Assembly (NCBI GenBank): GCA_965223835.1
Contig: CBDCXQ010000001.1
Location: 4,712,001-4,776,000, forward strand
From: CAVYXZ01 sp965223835
GTDB lineage: Bacteria; Chloroflexota; Anaerolineae; Aggregatilineales; Phototrophicaceae
Length of the DNA stretch: 64,000 nt
Reading direction: 5' to 3'
Position numbers and translations under genes: made by a program. Numbering within the stretch: position 1 is the first letter of the stretch; each line of letters starts with the position of its first letter. Below the pieces are notes generated by a model, which ran no database searches, had not been told where the DNA came from, and saw only the letters and a program-made list of their open reading frames with translations. This document shows positions 43,550 through 53,028 of this stretch, one piece after another.

Positions 43550-45638
43550 CCACCTCCTGCGCGTGGCGGCGCAACATCTGCTGGATGGCGCTCAACAGCG
43601 GGCCGCGTTGCTCGAAACCCTGCTCACCATATTGACTGTAACCGAGGTAGATTTGTTGACGGCAACGCCGGATCAACCCCAGCACCAACCGATACAAGTT
43701 TTCTTGATTCGTTTCATATTCGTCCAGGTCCGTCCAGGTCCGTCCATCTTCCCATTGGCGGCTGAGGACATAGGGCTGCGTCAACGGCTGGAACAGGCGC
43801 TGCCCCCAACCGGTACTGCCCACATTCACCCAGAATTGATAATCGACTGGCTGGTTGTTCATCAGGAACGTATAGGCCGGGGCGATGAGGACCGAGTTTT
43901 GCTTTTCCATCTGCCAGTCGCGCAGGTACAGATTGGCGATCACGCCGCTATCGACCATGCGCACATATTCGGGCGCAGCGGGCAGGTCTGGCTCGATTTT
44001 GCTGACCGTCTGCCGAAACAACCGGGCCGAATCAATCAGGTTGGCGGCGGTGTTGGCGGCGTCGAATTGATCGTGAAAGCCGAACTGCAGCTGTGAGAGA
44101 ATCTCCCCGAACAGCTTGCTAAAAAAGGCATCTAACGGTAGTGGCTCACCCAGAATGTATTTATCAATCCAGTTAAGCAATTTATCATAGCGTGTGCCCA
44201 ATTCAAACGTGATGCGCTCCTGCATCGTGGCGTTTTGGATGGTGCTGAAGCCCAGCAACTCGCCATGCTTGTACAGCACATCCACCAACAAACGTGCCCG
44301 CACCAGATCGAGTTCGGCTATCGAGGCCGTCAGTGCATAGGTCACATCGAATTTGCTGGCAGGCAGATTCCAGTCAGGATGGGCGACTTTCGCCAGGGTG
44401 AGCAAGGTACGGGCCGCCGGTTCTTCGCGCAGGGCACGCGATGGCCGGTGGGAGCGATTGGGCACATCCAGTTCATCCAGGCGCGTTTGCAGTGCAAAGC
44501 GCAGCGCATCGGGCAAATAGGGCGCAAGGATGACGATCTCCTGTGGCGGGACGCCTTCATCGTGAATCAGTGACGCGACATGCTCAGTGGCCCAGTCAAT
44601 CATCTGCGGATGATAGCGATTGTCAGTGTAGACCAGGGCATCCCGACCATCGGCTTTTTTGGAGAGCTTATGCCCGTTGCTCTGACCGAGACTGGTCGCC
44701 ATCTCGAATTGCAGCGCTTCCACCGCCGGTGACATCACCCGGTGATTATCGAGTTCGATGCCAATTTTGCACTGTTGCTTAAGGCGATAGGCATGGTCGG
44801 GGTCGGCCCCCAGAAAACGACGATACCCGGCATCCGAGTCATAGATCAACAGCGCCGACTCACACTCTTGCAGCCAATCGGCAACGATCTCATGCGTGGC
44901 GGGCGTATCTTCTTCAATGTTATCGACGATCAGGTGACGATATTGCTGTGTCAGATGGCGACGCGGATGCTCAGTCTTCCACAAATATTCGGTAAACAGC
45001 ACCACCTGCAAGGAGAAATCCAGCAGATTGTACTGGCGGCACATCTCACGGAACAGGCTGGCAGCGGTCTGCGCATCATCATAAATGAAGGCCTGCTCGA
45101 CATCCCCGCGCCAGGCGGCTTTGAGTTTGTTGGCAATAACTTCATGATCGAAACCCACCACCGCCGCTTTATTGAGATTGTCGACGATCTGCGTGTACAG
45201 GCGGTTACGGCTGATGCGCACGCTGTTGAAGTAATCCTTCTGGTCAATCTCCGGGCCGACAAAGCGCGTCATATAATATTGCACCATCTCCAGACTCAGG
45301 AAATGGGGACGGCGCAACGGCGAGGCAAAGCCCGCTTCCTCGGCTATCAACGGCCAGAATAGATCAACCATGCTAAACGCCAGACTACCGAGCGTGGCAA
45401 CGTGCAGATCACCCCCCATTTTGACGCGGGACCGGCGCAGTGCTTCGCGGTAGGAGATGCCCAGCGCGGCCTGGGGGACCAGCACCAGAATCGAATCGGC
45501 GGGCGCACCATCACGGATTAATTGCTTGACGCGTTCGATGCCCGCCGTTGACTTGCCCATCCCTGCCGGGCCTTCCAGGAACACCGTCGTATCCAGATTT
45601 TCTTTGGCAACTTGCTGCTGCTTTTTGAGTAGGCGCAT
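43539..45638 (-). CDS. SF1-helicase-like ATPase, AddB-type partner of the UvrD helicase
   Basis: A 699-residue protein. The N-terminal Walker A is FLEGPAGMGKSTAGIERVKQLI, followed by SILVLVPQAALGISYREAL as in UvrD/AddB motif Ia, and a motif II-like HLIVDNIEED. Motifs IV-VI are weak. The C-terminal third has no recognisable PD-(D/E)XK nuclease nor an iron-sulphur Cys set, so it is not a complete AddB. It lies first in a two-gene operon with the UvrD helicase. I infer a two-subunit helicase-like machine; homology beyond the ATPase part is uncertain. Confidence 0.65.
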   Translation of the reverse strand: MRLLKKQQQVAKENLDTTVFLEGPAGMGKSTAGIERVKQLIRDGAPADSILVLVPQAALGISYREALRRSRVKMGGDLHVATLGSLAFSMVDLFWPLIAEEAGFASPLRRPHFLSLEMVQYYMTRFVGPEIDQKDYFNSVRISRNRLYTQIVDNLNKAAVVGFDHEVIANKLKAAWRGDVEQAFIYDDAQTAASLFREMCRQYNLLDFSLQVVLFTEYLWKTEHPRRHLTQQYRHLIVDNIEEDTPATHEIVADWLQECESALLIYDSDAGYRRFLGADPDHAYRLKQQCKIGIELDNHRVMSPAVEALQFEMATSLGQSNGHKLSKKADGRDALVYTDNRYHPQMIDWATEHVASLIHDEGVPPQEIVILAPYLPDALRFALQTRLDELDVPNRSHRPSRALREEPAARTLLTLAKVAHPDWNLPASKFDVTYALTASIAELDLVRARLLVDVLYKHGELLGFSTIQNATMQERITFELGTRYDKLLNWIDKYILGEPLPLDAFFSKLFGEILSQLQFGFHDQFDAANTAANLIDSARLFRQTVSKIEPDLPAAPEYVRMVDSGVIANLYLRDWQMEKQNSVLIAPAYTFLMNNQPVDYQFWVNVGSTGWGQRLFQPLTQPYVLSRQWEDGRTWTDLDEYETNQENLYRLVLGLIRRCRQQIYLGYSQYGEQGFEQRGPLLSAIQQMLRRHAQEVVDV

Positions 45639-45763
45639 GCGGTTTCAAACCATAGACCAGATGTTTGTGTACATGGTAGCAGGTTTGCGGCGAAAAGTGA
45701 AAATTTGGCTCAAAATTATCTATTACAGAGGATTCTGTTATCTGAATGGACAGCCGTTTTGCC

Positions 45764-46099
45764 CTACGACTGTTTAGGTTCTTCATGGATTGACCAGGGA
45801 CCACCTTCACAATGGCAGTGAAAATCAGCATTTTCATTGAAGCTGTGCGGTCCCCAACCCTCATCTACATAGGCGGGACAGGTAAAATGTTCGAACACAG
45901 TTTCAAGGTGATGGCGAGAAGCGGCGTGACAACACAACCCCCAATCCAGATTAAACGGCGCGAAAAACGAGCACCCGCCACACTGGAAGCCGTTCTCATA
46001 TTTCTCAAACACTGCTGGCTCACCCGGCCAATGCTCACGATATTTTATTTCTGAGTCTTTATTTGACCAATTTGTGGTCGTGATGTGGTTCTGATTCAT
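45764..46099 (-). CDS. Small Cys/His-rich protein of unknown function
   Basis: A 111-residue protein I do not recognise. Six Cys and several His are concentrated in two clusters, FQCGGCSFF...GLCCHAASRHH and FTCPAYVDEGWG...FHCHCEGG, which suggests a zinc-binding or iron-sulphur fold. Two Trp-Gly motifs are present. No signal peptide. It lies between the helicase module and an AT-rich gene. Confidence 0.6.
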   Translation of the reverse strand: MNQNHITTTNWSNKDSEIKYREHWPGEPAVFEKYENGFQCGGCSFFAPFNLDWGLCCHAASRHHLETVFEHFTCPAYVDEGWGPHSFNENADFHCHCEGGPWSIHEEPKQS

Positions 46100-46123
46100 T
46101 GTTATTTAATCTCATGTCACATA

Positions 46124-47167
46124 TCAGAAAGCGCTGATGTTCTCCAAGTACATTATCGCTGCCAGAACGTTTGTTAGAGTTTTGGGATATAGATCATTGA
46201 AAAATGTTTTCCCTGATGGAGAAACTGCGCCATCTCCAAGTTCGAAGTGATGACCCGTGAAGTTCCGAACCAAGTGCAGAAAATGTATGCGTCGAGATTT
46301 TGCATCTGTGATATTTAAATTCATTTCCACATTGCGAAGAAATTCGTCTACATCATTCGCGCTATTAGCACCTTGATTTGGATAACCTATCCGTTCGTAC
46401 TTTAACGCATGACACAAAAGCTTACCTAATGTAGTTTGCTTCTTTGATTTTTGACCTTTACCGGCTTGTTTCTTTCTAAGCATAGTCTCCGTTATCAGAC
46501 ACAAATCTTTGAGTATCGAATACAAACGTCCCCAAGTGTAAATATTAGGTGTATTCTTATTAGTTAAGAGTTCATTTTTTAGTGCCCAAATTGTACCTTG
46601 AAGGAAAATACGGTCTTGCCTATCTATTTGTCGAAAGAATCTGTCTAGAAATAGCTTATCAATTTTGAAGCCCAAATCCGCATTGGAATCATTATTCAAT
46701 TCGTATAGAGTTGGAAAAATAAACTGGTCCTCAAACTGTCCCCAAAGGTATTGATTCAATATGTCGTAATCCGGGCGAAATTGCTCATTTAATGGTTCAT
46801 CTTCCTTTTCAGCAGCTAAAAGATGGGCAATTCCTGAACTGATTTTTTGGTTATGCATTTTTGCGATACCCAGATTTGCATACACCATTCCTCTATTGAA
46901 ACCTTTACCAGTTTTTCTTTTATATTCATCCATTGATTGAACACATGCAGAAAAATAATATTCCGCAAGCGGATACAAATTCCGCTCCATCAGATGGTGA
47001 CAGCCCAGGTTATTAGCTCTATCAAAGTAATCATTCTTTTTAGGATAATCAACTAACGGATTCTTATAGTCCCCTAGGTCAAATGAAGGATATTTACCCA
47101 TGTCCTCTTGCAAGAAAGTGAGGCCTTGTTGGAGAATATCAAATTCCATCACCGAACCATTCATCAT
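46124..47167 (-). CDS. Hypothetical protein in AT-rich DNA
   Basis: About 347 residues from ATG 47165-47167 with AGGTTG upstream; a further in-frame start exists at 47197. I do not recognise a family. The region NNLGCHHLMERNLYPLAEYYFSAC...FNRGMVYANLGIAKMHNQKISSGIAHLLAAEKEDEP looks like two TPR-type helix pairs. The C-terminal half is helical with many Lys and Asn. Base composition is clearly more AT-rich than all neighbours, which suggests recent horizontal acquisition. Confidence 0.65.
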   Translation of the reverse strand: MMNGSVMEFDILQQGLTFLQEDMGKYPSFDLGDYKNPLVDYPKKNDYFDRANNLGCHHLMERNLYPLAEYYFSACVQSMDEYKRKTGKGFNRGMVYANLGIAKMHNQKISSGIAHLLAAEKEDEPLNEQFRPDYDILNQYLWGQFEDQFIFPTLYELNNDSNADLGFKIDKLFLDRFFRQIDRQDRIFLQGTIWALKNELLTNKNTPNIYTWGRLYSILKDLCLITETMLRKKQAGKGQKSKKQTTLGKLLCHALKYERIGYPNQGANSANDVDEFLRNVEMNLNITDAKSRRIHFLHLVRNFTGHHFELGDGAVSPSGKTFFNDLYPKTLTNVLAAIMYLENISAF

Positions 47168-47442
47168 ATTCAACCTAAATGACCCTTTATAAACCATTGA
47201 AAGCTAATTTTAGATCATTTGTTTCACATGGTCAATGCTACATCCTGAATTCGCCTTCGGAGTCGAGGCAACAGGTGTATTCAAAAACTTGGAGAGGGCC
47301 AGTCCAATCACACGGGCGAAGTAACCGATTCCCAAAGATTCTTTTCAAGGATACATGTTGCGAATTACGGTATCGGGTGTGAGTATACCTGAATTACTTT
47401 TTATCTTATACTTTGATCAACGATAGATCATCGAGGTAAGAC

Positions 47443-47991
47443 ATGGTTTTAAGGATTGAACCGATTACAACTGAAGCATTCAACCGGTTCATCATGCAAC
47501 CGGAAAATGTTGAGCGCAATTTTGAACTAATCGCCGGGGAGATCGTTGAAAAGCCAGTTTCCAGTCCACGGGCATCGGTTATCGCAGCGTGGATTATGAG
47601 CAGGGTCACATTGTTCGTTGATAACCATGATCTGGGGCACTCAACGGGTGCTGATGGCGGTTATGTGGTGTCCGGTGAGCGTTACATCCCCGATGGCGCG
47701 TTTATCTCGAAAGACCGCCAACCACAAATTTCTGCCGAAGCCTACAATCCGCTTGCCCCGGACCTTGCACTGGAGGTGCTCTCACCCGCGAATACCGATG
47801 AAGAAATCCGGGTGAAAGTCTCGAACTACCTCGCGGCGGGGACTGTTGTCTGGGTGGTTGACCCCGGCAAGCGGGTTGAAGTCTACCGCCCCGGTCAGCC
47901 GGTACAGATTCTGGGTGCCGGTGACACGCTTGACGGCGGCGCGATGCTGCCCGGTTTCAAGCTGGCTGTGAGCGATATTCTGGCAAAATAA
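47443..47991 (+). CDS. Uma2-family (DUF820) PD-(D/E)XK restriction-endonuclease-like protein
   Basis: A 182-residue protein of the Uma2 family. The nuclease motifs are intact: YIPDGAFISK, PDLALEVLSPAN (Asp and Glu) and EIRVKVSNYLAAGTVVWVVDPGKRVEVYRPG with the Lys. The N-terminus MVLRIEPITTEAFNRFIMQPENVERNFELIAGEIVEKP is typical. Members are abundant in Chloroflexota and Cyanobacteria and associated with mobile DNA; the biological role is not established. The 245 bp upstream (47198-47442) hold no recognisable feature. Confidence 0.83.
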   Translation: MVLRIEPITTEAFNRFIMQPENVERNFELIAGEIVEKPVSSPRASVIAAWIMSRVTLFVDNHDLGHSTGADGGYVVSGERYIPDGAFISKDRQPQISAEAYNPLAPDLALEVLSPANTDEEIRVKVSNYLAAGTVVWVVDPGKRVEVYRPGQPVQILGAGDTLDGGAMLPGFKLAVSDILAK

Positions 47992-48063
47992 GACGCAAAC
48001 CGCACACAACTTACATAATCTGATTTATACTGGTTGAGAACCAGTAATTGATTGAGGTTTGTT

Positions 48064-48309
48064 ATGAAACAGCTTCCTGAAGGATTGCAGGAAATTCTAG
48101 ACACCACCCCGCCAGAGGAAGTGATCGCCAAAATTGAAGCACTGGATCCACCCTGGAAACACGAGTTGCTACCCTGGCAGGTTACGCCGCCCGGCGTAAA
48201 AATCCCCTGGCAGGCGGTGTATACGTTGATTGAACAACCCATTACCTCAGCGGATATTGAATGGGCACGTCGCAAAATTATCGAACTGGGTTTGGCGGAA
48301 GATGCTTAG
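48064..48309 (+). CDS. Small hypothetical protein
   Basis: An 81-residue protein from ATG 48064 (GAGGT a few bases upstream); a longer in-frame start at 48052 is not supported by a ribosome site. Sequence is charged and helical with the Trp-Lys-Pro segment LDPPWKHELLPWQVTPPGVKIPW. No family recognised. It follows the Uma2 gene by about 70 bp in the same direction. Coding is supported by a good ribosome site and length only. Confidence 0.45.
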   Translation: MKQLPEGLQEILDTTPPEEVIAKIEALDPPWKHELLPWQVTPPGVKIPWQAVYTLIEQPITSADIEWARRKIIELGLAEDA

Positions 48310-48574
48310 AGATGTTGTCGAAGAGCCAAACTTTGCCGAAGAGTTTGATCTACTTCGTAACGTCTATTCCCAGTGGATGAGGTTCACGCGGCCCTCACGC
48401 ACACGCTTGGCTTTGACCCACGTGCCGGTGCCATGATGTAGGGTTTTCCCCACCCCACGATCCGGCTTTTTAAGACCACACCTATAAACGACACACCCGC
48501 ATTTCTGGTGTTGTACCGCTTTACTGTTGAGCAGGTGATTCTACTTGCAATCGAAGAGGTGTGATTGAATAGCT

Positions 48575-51500
48575 CTACCCCGCCTGCACGCTGAAGGGGA
48601 CTTCATAGGGGGCTTGCAAAAAACCGCCGCCATGATCGACCAGCACCAACCGCATTCGATAGTTGCCCGGTGCGAGGCCCGGCACGTACAGGTTCTCAAG
48701 CTGCCCGTTGGTCACGCTGTTATTATGCGTGGAGCCAATCGTCACCCAATCGGGAAATGATCCCCCAACCACCTCAACTTTGTAGAACAGCGCCTGCTCG
48801 TTGGAGAATTGTACTGTGCCAAAAATGGGCGTCTCACCGGACAAGACGGCACCGGGTTCGGGCGACGTAATGACGGCGGTCACGACCGGCGCACCATATT
48901 GCACCCCGCCCTGCAACAAGGATGGATCACACTGAATGGTGGGTAAAAAAGCGATATTGGCGCTACGGGCATAATTCTCCGCCTCAATCGCTTCTTCCGG
49001 CGAGACCGGCGGCGCGACAAAAAGCTGCTCCTGTGAACCAATGCTCACGGCGGTGGGAGCCAACTCCACTGGAACCTGACAGTACAACGGCGCGGGGGGC
49101 TGCGCCTGCCCGACAGGAACTTGAAACCGAATCTGGCTGGCGATGGGCGCGGGAATACGATGTACAAGTACCCGGTAAACGCCGCGCTCAACTTCCACCA
49201 GATTGGGACCGCTGGTCACGGCGACCGGTTGTTGCACCGGGGCGGCAGCGGAATATTGCAGGCCACTGCCATCGGGCGCGGGAATACCTGCCGGGGAATC
49301 CAGCGTCCATTCGTTGAGCAGCGACGTGCATTGCACCGCCGGGTCCCGCAATTGGCTGAGGTTACACATCTGCCGCAGCGACACCCCGGATGGTGGTTGC
49401 AAGTTGTCATTGAGGAGCTGGCCCTCTGTGGCGAAACTGCCGAGCAAACGCTGATCGCCATAGATGCTGCTGATGACCGCATTCCAGATGGGCGCGGCAC
49501 CTGTAAGACCCGACGAATTCACCATCGGGTCGCCATTGCTATTGCCCACCCACACACCAACCGCGACGTTGCGGGTAAAACCAACGGTCCAGTTATCTTT
49601 CACATCATCAGTCGTGCCGGTTTTCACCGATGATGGAATGCTGGGGGTATGTAGTGGGCTGTTGGACCCCATCGCGGGCGACCGGGCCGCATTATCCCCC
49701 AGAATATCGCTAATCACGAAGGCGATGCGCGGGTCCAGCACCTGTTGACCGAAACCGCGTTGATTGACTGTATTGCCGCTCTCGTTACCACGGGGGCAAG
49801 CATTCTCATACTGGTAGAGAATTTCGTCCTGGCTATTGAGCACACACAGAATCGCCGTGCTGGGCACATAAGCGCCCTGATTGGCAAACACAGAATAGGC
49901 CCGTGTGAGTTCCAGCAACGTCACTTCACCGCCGCCCAACGTCAACGACAGACCGTAACGACTGGCATCGGTGCCCAGGCTGCGCACGCCAAAGCGCTGC
50001 ATAATCTCCAGTAAACGCGGCACGCCGACGCGCTGCAAGGTCGAGACCGCCGGGATGTTATAGCTATTCGCCAGCGCCTGACGCATCCGCATTGGACCAT
50101 GAAAACGCCCATCATAGTTTTTGGGCCAACCGGGTGGAATGCCCGGCCCGCTAATCCTGAGCGGTGTATCCCACAGCACATCGCCGGTCGTCATGCCCTG
50201 CTCAATCGCAGCGGAATAGGTAAAGGGCTTCATGGTGCTGCCCGGTTGCCGGGGTGAAATACTCACATTCACGCGCCCATCAATGGCATCGTTGTTGTAA
50301 TCGGCACTGCCGACCATTGCCAGAATCTCGCCGGTGAGCGGTTTCAAAACGATCACCGACCCATTCCCAACATTATTCGCTGCCAATCGTGCAATCTGAT
50401 TCCCGATTGCGTTCTGGGCCATATCGTTGATCTTCAGGTCCAGCGTCGTGTAAACTTTCAGGCCGCCACGCGTAATCGTCTCCGGGCTGTACCCCAGCGA
50501 CCGCATCAATTGTTCGAGTTCGGACTGAGCATAGACGGTAAAATGAGGCGCGAGGAACGGTGCATCAGGTTGTACCAGGGTGATGCCTTGCCGCAGCGTG
50601 TCATTGCGCACCGCATCCGTGATAAAGCCTTCCGTAACCATCCGATCCAGCACCGTTCGCCAGCGGGTTTCAACTGCTGCCTGCACTGCCGGGTCGGGGT
50701 TGAGCGGGTCAAGCTCAGCGGGCGATTGGGGGAGTCCCGCCAGCAGCGCGGCCTCGCCCAACGTTAATTCGCTGACATCTTTATCGAAGAATACGTGGGC
50801 CGCCGCCTGTGCGCCATACGCTAGATTGCCATAATAGATTTCGTTCAGGTACAGCTCAAGGATTTCGTTCTTACTCTTGCGCTGGGTCAACGTCAACGCG
50901 AGGCCGATTTCTTCCAGCTTACGTTGTACGCTCCGCTCAGCCCGATATTCCGGGTCAAACAACAGATTACGCACCAATTGCTGCGTGATCGTGCTACCAC
51001 CGGTATCACCCTCGGCCAGATTGATATATTGCAAAAACGCGCGCGTCGTCGCCTGGACATCAATGCCAGGGTTGCTATAGAAATTATCATCCTCAATCGC
51101 CAGCGTCGCATCAATCAGAGTCTGGGGGACATTCGCCAGACTGACGTTGGTCCGGCGGCCTTCATTAAAGGCTTCGTAAAGCTGCGTACCGTTACGATCA
51201 TAATAGAACGTGCTCTCGAAATTCTGGTAGTCATCAACGGCGGCGACCTGCGCTTGCAATTGGCTTTCGATGCGGGCGCCAAACGTCGCACTGGCGACCA
51301 CCACCACCAGTGTCAGACCCCCACAAAATGACCCCAGAATGCCCAGTGCGATCATGAAGCAGCCCGGCGAAAACAACCGAAACCGCTTGTTCCGGCGCGA
51401 CGGTAAAATTACCGGACGTTGGGCACGGCTGGGCGGCGGCGGTGGAGCCGGGACTGGTGCCGCCGGACGCTGAATCGCCGGTTGCGACGCTGCCTGCTGT

Positions 51501-51805
51501 ACCGGGCGCATAGTGGCGACGGTGGGCTGGGACTGCTTAAAATCTGGGTTAGGGTCCATCCCACCGCTGCCAGGAAGCGTCTTTTTGTGGTCGGGCGTAC
51601 CTGGTTCACGCGGAATCGGCATAGTCGGCATATTGTTCAGGTCGCGCTTTTGCTCCCAGATGGTGGCCGGGTCGACAGCGGGCATATCATCGGTTTCATC
51701 ATCGCCGTCGTCAATATCTTCCACCATCGGCAGGTGAAACGGTATATCACCCCCCAGCGGGTCTTCCTCTGTAAATTCATCATCCCGTTCTTGATCGTCG
51801 GGCAT
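48575..51805 (-). CDS. Penicillin-binding protein 1A-type bifunctional transglycosylase/transpeptidase
   Basis: 1076 residues. A long cytoplasmic N-terminus (about 140, acidic then Pro-rich) precedes a transmembrane helix (SPGCFMIALGILGSFCGGLTLVVVVA). GT51 transglycosylase: ATLAIEDDNFYSNPGID and GGSTITQQLVRNLL. Transpeptidase: catalytic Ser motif SxxK in GSTMKPFTY, SYN in ANSYNIPA, and KTGT in SSVKTGTTDDVK. The last 250 residues hold a module with VEVVGGSFPDWVTIGSTHNN, an Ig-like beta fold not usual for PBP1A (family length about 750-850), likely cell-wall binding. It would polymerise and cross-link peptidoglycan outside the membrane. Confidence 0.92.
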   Translation of the reverse strand: MPDDQERDDEFTEEDPLGGDIPFHLPMVEDIDDGDDETDDMPAVDPATIWEQKRDLNNMPTMPIPREPGTPDHKKTLPGSGGMDPNPDFKQSQPTVATMRPVQQAASQPAIQRPAAPVPAPPPPPSRAQRPVILPSRRNKRFRLFSPGCFMIALGILGSFCGGLTLVVVVASATFGARIESQLQAQVAAVDDYQNFESTFYYDRNGTQLYEAFNEGRRTNVSLANVPQTLIDATLAIEDDNFYSNPGIDVQATTRAFLQYINLAEGDTGGSTITQQLVRNLLFDPEYRAERSVQRKLEEIGLALTLTQRKSKNEILELYLNEIYYGNLAYGAQAAAHVFFDKDVSELTLGEAALLAGLPQSPAELDPLNPDPAVQAAVETRWRTVLDRMVTEGFITDAVRNDTLRQGITLVQPDAPFLAPHFTVYAQSELEQLMRSLGYSPETITRGGLKVYTTLDLKINDMAQNAIGNQIARLAANNVGNGSVIVLKPLTGEILAMVGSADYNNDAIDGRVNVSISPRQPGSTMKPFTYSAAIEQGMTTGDVLWDTPLRISGPGIPPGWPKNYDGRFHGPMRMRQALANSYNIPAVSTLQRVGVPRLLEIMQRFGVRSLGTDASRYGLSLTLGGGEVTLLELTRAYSVFANQGAYVPSTAILCVLNSQDEILYQYENACPRGNESGNTVNQRGFGQQVLDPRIAFVISDILGDNAARSPAMGSNSPLHTPSIPSSVKTGTTDDVKDNWTVGFTRNVAVGVWVGNSNGDPMVNSSGLTGAAPIWNAVISSIYGDQRLLGSFATEGQLLNDNLQPPSGVSLRQMCNLSQLRDPAVQCTSLLNEWTLDSPAGIPAPDGSGLQYSAAAPVQQPVAVTSGPNLVEVERGVYRVLVHRIPAPIASQIRFQVPVGQAQPPAPLYCQVPVELAPTAVSIGSQEQLFVAPPVSPEEAIEAENYARSANIAFLPTIQCDPSLLQGGVQYGAPVVTAVITSPEPGAVLSGETPIFGTVQFSNEQALFYKVEVVGGSFPDWVTIGSTHNNSVTNGQLENLYVPGLAPGNYRMRLVLVDHGGGFLQAPYEVPFSVQAG

Positions 51806-52001
51806 TCGCTTACTCCAGAAACATTACATCACGCTTCCATTGTATGCGTAGACGCGAATCCCGTCCATGCCGCTTACCTGACGCCTGCGCCACGCCCCAA
51901 ACGTGGGGGAAACGTCGGGTATTGAAATTGAGCCGACGGCTTGTAAATGATTATCCGATTGGCTACGCTCTGCTAGTCCGGTTAATCGGTGGGGGCAGGA
52001 A

Positions 52002-52379
52002 ATGACTGAAACCATAATTCAGACAATCAGGCAATTAGAAGACGAGCTTCAGGAAGCCACAATTCAAAACGATGTTGAGCGAACCGACGACCTGTTAGCT
52101 GAGGACTGGCTTAATATCAATGCCACTGGCACGATTACCACCAAAGCAGAGTCACTGGCGATCATGCCGAAATTTGAATTCCTCTCGATCACCAATGACG
52201 ATGTACAGATCCGGGTTTATCCGGGTATAGCCATTGTAACCGGGCATTCGATACGCCAGCTAAAAATCAGCGACGATCAGGCAAAAACGTCCGCTGTTCT
52301 ATTTACTCGCGTCTGGGTACAGCTTGATGGGCGCTGGCAGGTCATCACATCACAAGCGACGCCAGTTGCTCAGGCATAA
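52002..52379 (+). CDS. SnoaL/DUF4440-like protein (NTF2 fold)
   Basis: A 125-residue small protein. The start ETIIQTIRQLEDELQEATIQNDVERTDDLLAEDWLNINATG and the end FTRVWVQLDGRWQVITSQATPV are characteristic of the NTF2-like DUF4440 group. No catalytic residue can be named. It precedes the NTP pyrophosphatase by 25 bp on the same strand. Confidence 0.75.
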   Translation: MTETIIQTIRQLEDELQEATIQNDVERTDDLLAEDWLNINATGTITTKAESLAIMPKFEFLSITNDDVQIRVYPGIAIVTGHSIRQLKISDDQAKTSAVLFTRVWVQLDGRWQVITSQATPVAQA

Positions 52380-52404
52380 AATATCAAATGGAAAGCTACT
52401 CGTA

Positions 52405-52956
52405 ATGATTCGATTCGTAACTGGAAACGCACATAAAGTCACACAGATTGCCGATGTCCTGGATCAACCAATCATCCAGACTGAAATTGATTTACCGGAA
52501 ATTCAGGCGATTGATGCGCGGGCAGTGATCGAACAGAAAGCCAGAGCAGCCTATCAAATTGTCGAAGAACCAGTTCTGGTGGAAGATACCAGCTTATCCT
52601 TTGTGGCCTGGAACGGTCTGCCAGGGGCGCTGATTAAATGGTTCCTGACAACTGTCGGCAATCAAGGCATGTGCCAGATGTTAGCTGTTTCTGATGACAA
52701 ACGGGCTGTTGCAGAAGCTTATCTCGGCTATTTTGATGGCCGTGAGTTCCTGGTATTCTCAGGTAAAGTTGCGGGAATAATCGCCAATCAACCCAGAGGC
52801 AGCAATGGCTTCGGCTGGGACCCACTTTTTCAGCCCTATGGTTCTGACAAAGCATTTGGCGAGATGTCCACACAGGAGGCGGCACCATTTAACATGCGCC
52901 GCCTTGCTGCCCTGGAACTGAAGATCTATTTTGAGAAGCACCAACTACCAAAATGA
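52405..52956 (+). CDS. Non-canonical purine NTP pyrophosphatase, Ham1/RdgB family
   Basis: About 183 residues from ATG 52405. Family marks are FVTGNAHKVTQIADVL (substrate loop), QAIDARAVIEQKARAAY, the metal-binding EDTSLSFVAWNGLPGALIKWFL, and FGWDPLFQPYGSDKAFGEMS. It would hydrolyse dITP, ITP or XTP to the monophosphate and keep damaged purines out of DNA. The start at 52324 would give 27 extra residues overlapping the upstream gene. An intact, slightly divergent copy. Confidence 0.87.
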   Translation: MIRFVTGNAHKVTQIADVLDQPIIQTEIDLPEIQAIDARAVIEQKARAAYQIVEEPVLVEDTSLSFVAWNGLPGALIKWFLTTVGNQGMCQMLAVSDDKRAVAEAYLGYFDGREFLVFSGKVAGIIANQPRGSNGFGWDPLFQPYGSDKAFGEMSTQEAAPFNMRRLAALELKIYFEKHQLPK

Positions 52957-53028
52957 CGATTGTCAGATTGCAGTGGGCAAAGGTACTCATGGAACACCTT
53001 TGCACCACCACTATATCTGGTTGATGAG

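Noticed and set aside
43725..43755. A short tandem repeat of GTCCAGGTCC type.
   Set aside because: It lies in frame in the 43539-45638 gene and encodes a short Asp-rich repeat; no sign of a regulatory or mobile function.
47198..47442. Possible tRNA or small RNA gene in the 245-bp gap before the Uma2 gene.
   Set aside because: No cloverleaf arms or T-loop sequence (GTTCRANNC) could be found; nothing else supports an RNA gene.
48302..48436. A 44-codon plus-strand frame overlapping the end of the small gene 48064-48309.
   Set aside because: No homology that I recognise, no own ribosome site and a low-complexity end; a decayed fragment or chance frame is more likely than a gene.
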